From assembly GCA_024233135.1 (NCBI GenBank), contig JACKPZ010000008.1:62001-126000 (forward strand): DNA of 64,000 bases, given 5' to 3'. Made by a program: the position numbers and the translations under genes. The first letter of the stretch is position 1, and every line of letters starts with the position of its first letter. Below the pieces are notes generated by a model. That model saw only the letters and a list, made by a program, of their open reading frames with translations, was not told where the DNA came from and did not search any database. The stretch is from Akkermansiaceae bacterium (GTDB taxonomy: Bacteria; Verrucomicrobiota; Verrucomicrobiia; Verrucomicrobiales; Akkermansiaceae). Shown one piece after another: positions 61,376 to 64,000 of the stretch.

Positions 61376-64000
61376 ATGCCTGAACCCACGCCACCGAGCC
61401 GAACCGAGATTCCGGAGTCGCTTCACCAGCAGCTCCGGGTTTTTCGTGCGCACCTGTGGCGGGTGAAGGCGGTCGAGGCGGTGGCCGCCGGATGCATCGG
61501 ATTGCTCGTTTCCTTCCTGCTCGTCTACGGTCTCGAACGCGTGTGGCAGACGCCGGGCTGGCTGCGGCTGGTGGTCCTGTTGGCGGGCGTCTCGTTGTTC
61601 GCCGGGTTCGCGCCGTATTGGATTCATCGCTGGCTGTGGAAACAACGGCGCGAGGACCAGCTCGCGCGTTTGATCGCCCGGCGCTTCCCCGGTCTTGGCG
61701 ACCGCCTGCTCGGCGTGATCGAGCTGCAGAATCAAGCCGGCAGCGAGGACACGCTTTCACCGCGTCTGAAGGAGGCCGCGATGGTAGCTGTGGCGGCGGA
61801 AACCGGACGCCGTGACCTGGCGGACGCCTTGCCGCCGAGAAAACACCGCAGTTGGTCGCTGGCCGCGATGGTGCTCGCCCTCGGCGCGGGCGCCGCGTTG
61901 ACGCTCACGCCGCGGGCCGGCCTCAACACCCTTGAGCGCTGGCTGATGCCCCTGGCGGACACCGAACGCTATACCTTCACCCGCCTCGACAATCCGCCGA
62001 AGCACGTTTCCGTGGCCTTCGGCGAGGCCTTCGATCTCACGCTGCGGCTGGCGAAAGACTCCGAGCAACACCCCGCCCACGCGGTGGGCCGCTACGGCCA
62101 CCAGCCGGAGGTCGGAACCAAACTTGCTGGAAACGGCTACACCTTCACGTTTCCCGGACAGCAGGACCCGGGCGTGATCGTCTTCCGCATCGGCGACCTG
62201 AGGCACGAGGTCCGCGTCGATCCGGTGCCGCGCCCATCGGTCACCGATGTGGCAGCCGTTGTTTCCCCGCCGGAATACCTCGGCATCGAGGAACACCGGG
62301 TCGATCTCAAGACCGGCGTGCTGAGCGTGGTGGAGGGCAGCAAGGTGCGCGTCGAGATCACCATGAACCGCCCGCTCGCCGAAGCGGAATACGGTCCGAC
62401 ACGGCCCGCCGCCACCGGGATTCCCGTGGCGAACGCCGATGTTCTCACGCCGCAGTCCGGTGCGATGGATCTTTCCGGCAATCTGGCCGCCACACCGGCG
62501 CTTGGGGTCGGCCGCCAGCCGTTTGAAATCCCGATCACCTGGCGCGACCGCCTCGGGCTGCTCGGCGAGCCGGATTTCCGCGTGCGGGTGGATGCGATGC
62601 CGGACTCGCCGCCCACGTGTTATCTCCAGGGCATCGACCGGCAACTGGTGATGCTGCCGGAGGAATCGATCGAGTTCGAGGTGCTCGCGGAGGATGATTT
62701 CGGGGTGAAAACCACGGGCATCGAGTGGGTCGGGCAGTTCACCCGCCCGACGGACGAGACGCCGGCGAAAGGCGAGCTGCCGCTGGCCGATGGCGGCCCC
62801 GAGCAGGCGCGGATGCTCGCCAACGCGATCTTTTCCCCGCTGGCCTTCGACATCGCTCCTCAGAAGGTCCTTCTGCGCGCCTACACCGAGGATTATTTCC
62901 CCGGACGCGGCCGGGTGTATTCCGAGCCGGTCGTCGTCTATGTGCTCACCCGGGACGAACACGCCGCGTTGCTCAAGAGCCGCTTCGACCGGCAGATCAC
63001 CGAGCTCGAAGACCTCGCCCGCCGCGAACTCGGACTGCTGGAGGAAAACCAGAGGCTCGAACGCCTCGACGGCGAACAACTCCAGAACGACGAAAACCGC
63101 GAGCGCCTCGACAACCAGCAGCGCGAGGAATCCGAGACCGGACGCCGCATGGAGGACCTCACGCGCAAGATGGAGGACCTTCTCCAGGACGCCGCGCGCA
63201 ATGGCGAGATCGACAAGAACACGCTCAAGAAGATGGCCGAGTCGCTCCAGTCGATGCACGAGATGAGCGAGCAGGATGTCCCGAAGGTGGAGCAGGACCT
63301 CGCCGAGGCGAACGATCCGTCGAACACGCCGGAAAACTCCGAGAAGCAGCTCGATGAAGCCGTCGAGAAACAACAGGAGCTCGTAGAGAAGATGCGCGAG
63401 GCCATCGAGAAGGCGAACGAAGCGAACCGCCGCATGGAAGCCGGCACCTTCGTGAACCGCCTCAAGAAAGCGGCGGGCGAGCAGAAGGGCATCGTCGCGT
63501 CGCTGATGGACTCGTTCAACTCGCCGGACCCCGAAGACTCCATCCTCGGCGAGAATATGTCGGACCTCGATCCATCCGATATCACCCATCTCAACGGCAA
63601 CATCCGGCAGCAGTCCGACACCGCGTCCGACGTCCGCTGGATCCAGGAGGACCTCGCGCACTTCTTCGCTCGTACCCAAAAGGAGGACTTCCAGGAAATC
63701 TACGAGGAGATGCGCGATTCGGGCATCGACATCGGGCTCGACACCATCCGCACATGGCTGGCGGAGAACTCGTCGTTCAAGGCCGCCGAGGAATCGAAGA
63801 AGTGGGGCGACCAGCTCGCCGAGTGGGCCGGCAAACTCGAAAAAGCGAACGAAGAACAAAACGGCGGCGGTGGCGGCGGCGGCGCGCCGAACTCCGAGGA
63901 TCAGGACTTCGAATTCATGCTGCGCGTCATGAAGATGGTGCAGAAGGAACTCGACCTCCGCTCGCGCACGCGGGCCGCGGAGATGTTCCGCCGGGGCGCC
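61376..64000 (+). CDS. Large membrane coiled-coil protein, DUF4175-like (3' truncated by window edge)
   Basis: The frame from ATG 61376 stays open to the window end, giving at least 875 residues. Three hydrophobic segments lie near residues 35-53, 60-80 and 160-182. A beta-rich extracytoplasmic stretch follows (residues 200-480, VAAVVSPPEYLGIEEH). From about residue 500 the sequence is a long acidic and basic coiled coil (ENQRLERLDGEQLQNDENRERLDNQQ, DEAVEKQQELVEKMREAIEKANEANRRME) ending in a glycine run (GGGGGGGAP) and MLRVMKMVQKELDLRSRTR. The pattern fits DUF4175-type proteins seen near MoxR/DUF58 clusters. It is partial, and the function is unknown. Confidence 0.7.
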   Translation, partial: MPEPTPPSRTEIPESLHQQLRVFRAHLWRVKAVEAVAAGCIGLLVSFLLVYGLERVWQTPGWLRLVVLLAGVSLFAGFAPYWIHRWLWKQRREDQLARLIARRFPGLGDRLLGVIELQNQAGSEDTLSPRLKEAAMVAVAAETGRRDLADALPPRKHRSWSLAAMVLALGAGAALTLTPRAGLNTLERWLMPLADTERYTFTRLDNPPKHVSVAFGEAFDLTLRLAKDSEQHPAHAVGRYGHQPEVGTKLAGNGYTFTFPGQQDPGVIVFRIGDLRHEVRVDPVPRPSVTDVAAVVSPPEYLGIEEHRVDLKTGVLSVVEGSKVRVEITMNRPLAEAEYGPTRPAATGIPVANADVLTPQSGAMDLSGNLAATPALGVGRQPFEIPITWRDRLGLLGEPDFRVRVDAMPDSPPTCYLQGIDRQLVMLPEESIEFEVLAEDDFGVKTTGIEWVGQFTRPTDETPAKGELPLADGGPEQARMLANAIFSPLAFDIAPQKVLLRAYTEDYFPGRGRVYSEPVVVYVLTRDEHAALLKSRFDRQITELEDLARRELGLLEENQRLERLDGEQLQNDENRERLDNQQREESETGRRMEDLTRKMEDLLQDAARNGEIDKNTLKKMAESLQSMHEMSEQDVPKVEQDLAEANDPSNTPENSEKQLDEAVEKQQELVEKMREAIEKANEANRRMEAGTFVNRLKKAAGEQKGIVASLMDSFNSPDPEDSILGENMSDLDPSDITHLNGNIRQQSDTASDVRWIQEDLAHFFARTQKEDFQEIYEEMRDSGIDIGLDTIRTWLAENSSFKAAEESKKWGDQLAEWAGKLEKANEEQNGGGGGGGAPNSEDQDFEFMLRVMKMVQKELDLRSRTRAAEMFRRGA

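Noticed and set aside
61757..63859. Minus-strand ORF of 700 codons at the right end
   Set aside because: It is antisense to the coiled-coil gene; its Leu/Phe/Val/Gly-rich runs come from reversed Glu/Lys codons. The plus-strand frame has signal and coiled-coil logic and is open for 875 codons.

Overview
The window is GC-rich, densely coded bacterial chromosome, almost certainly from the Verrucomicrobiota (class Verrucomicrobiae, close to Luteolibacter/Haloferula/Akkermansia-type bacteria). The evidence is a secretin of the Amuc_1098 type, large DUF1549/DUF1553 and DUF1501 proteins with PSCyt1-type haem motifs, two secreted arylsulfatases, a planctomycete/verrucomicrobia-type (PV) bacterial microcompartment (BMC), Lys/Ala-rich histone-H1-like tails, and many GTG starts with 4-base gene overlaps. 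No rRNA, prophage, transposase or CRISPR array is visible. One tRNA (Val, GAC) is present.

Layout. 1-5541: the end of a DUF485 membrane gene, trpF, a TatD nuclease, a LysM lipoprotein, a thioredoxin-fold protein with an SxxC site, a BlaI-like repressor fused to a histone-H1-like tail, tRNA-Val and a transglutaminase-like protein. 5562-12702 (minus): DUF1501 plus DUF1549/1553 pair, rho with a long disordered extension, yebC. 13056-20341 (plus): a secreted protein, a beta-hydroxyacid-dehydrogenase-like protein, ygfZ, a Kef-type antiporter, tsaD, a HAD phosphatase and an anchored coiled-coil protein. 20342-21999: a GxxExxY gene among inverted copies of a short repeat, then a methyltransferase. 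22219-26401: a second DUF1549/1553 protein divergent from a sulfatase, with a LacI-type palindrome between them. 26522-29290: rpmH-rnpA-yidD-yidC. 29358-32139: tdh and an alpha-glucan phosphorylase.

32150-39420 is nitrogen/carbamoyl metabolism: an isochorismatase-like amidase and an M20 carbamoylase-type hydrolase diverge from a membrane-anchored protein, a sodium:solute symporter, a 39-residue accessory peptide, an aspartate-carbamoyltransferase-like enzyme lacking aspartate-binding residues, and asnB. 39431-50675 (minus): a sulfatase and a TIM-barrel isomerase, ybeY-pgpH, hpf, an AsmA-like protein, the Amuc_1098-type secretin and ribF.

50749-60248 is the metabolic centrepiece. A secreted GH29 alpha-L-fucosidase and a DeoR regulator face a nine-interval operon encoding PduL, three BMC-H and three BMC-P shell proteins, an acetate-kinase-family kinase, a CoA-acylating aldehyde dehydrogenase and a class II aldolase. 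The expected scheme is: fucose is released outside, converted to a 1-phosphate by genes not in the window, and cleaved by the aldolase in the compartment. Lactaldehyde is then oxidised to lactyl-CoA, lactyl-phosphate and finally lactate plus ATP. The window ends with a ketopantoate reductase and a truncated large membrane coiled-coil protein.

The most unusual signals are the BlaI/H1 fusion gene with its own palindromic operator, the altered active sites in the BMC kinase and the carbamoyltransferase, and the stem-loops and A-rich linkers that punctuate the BMC operon.
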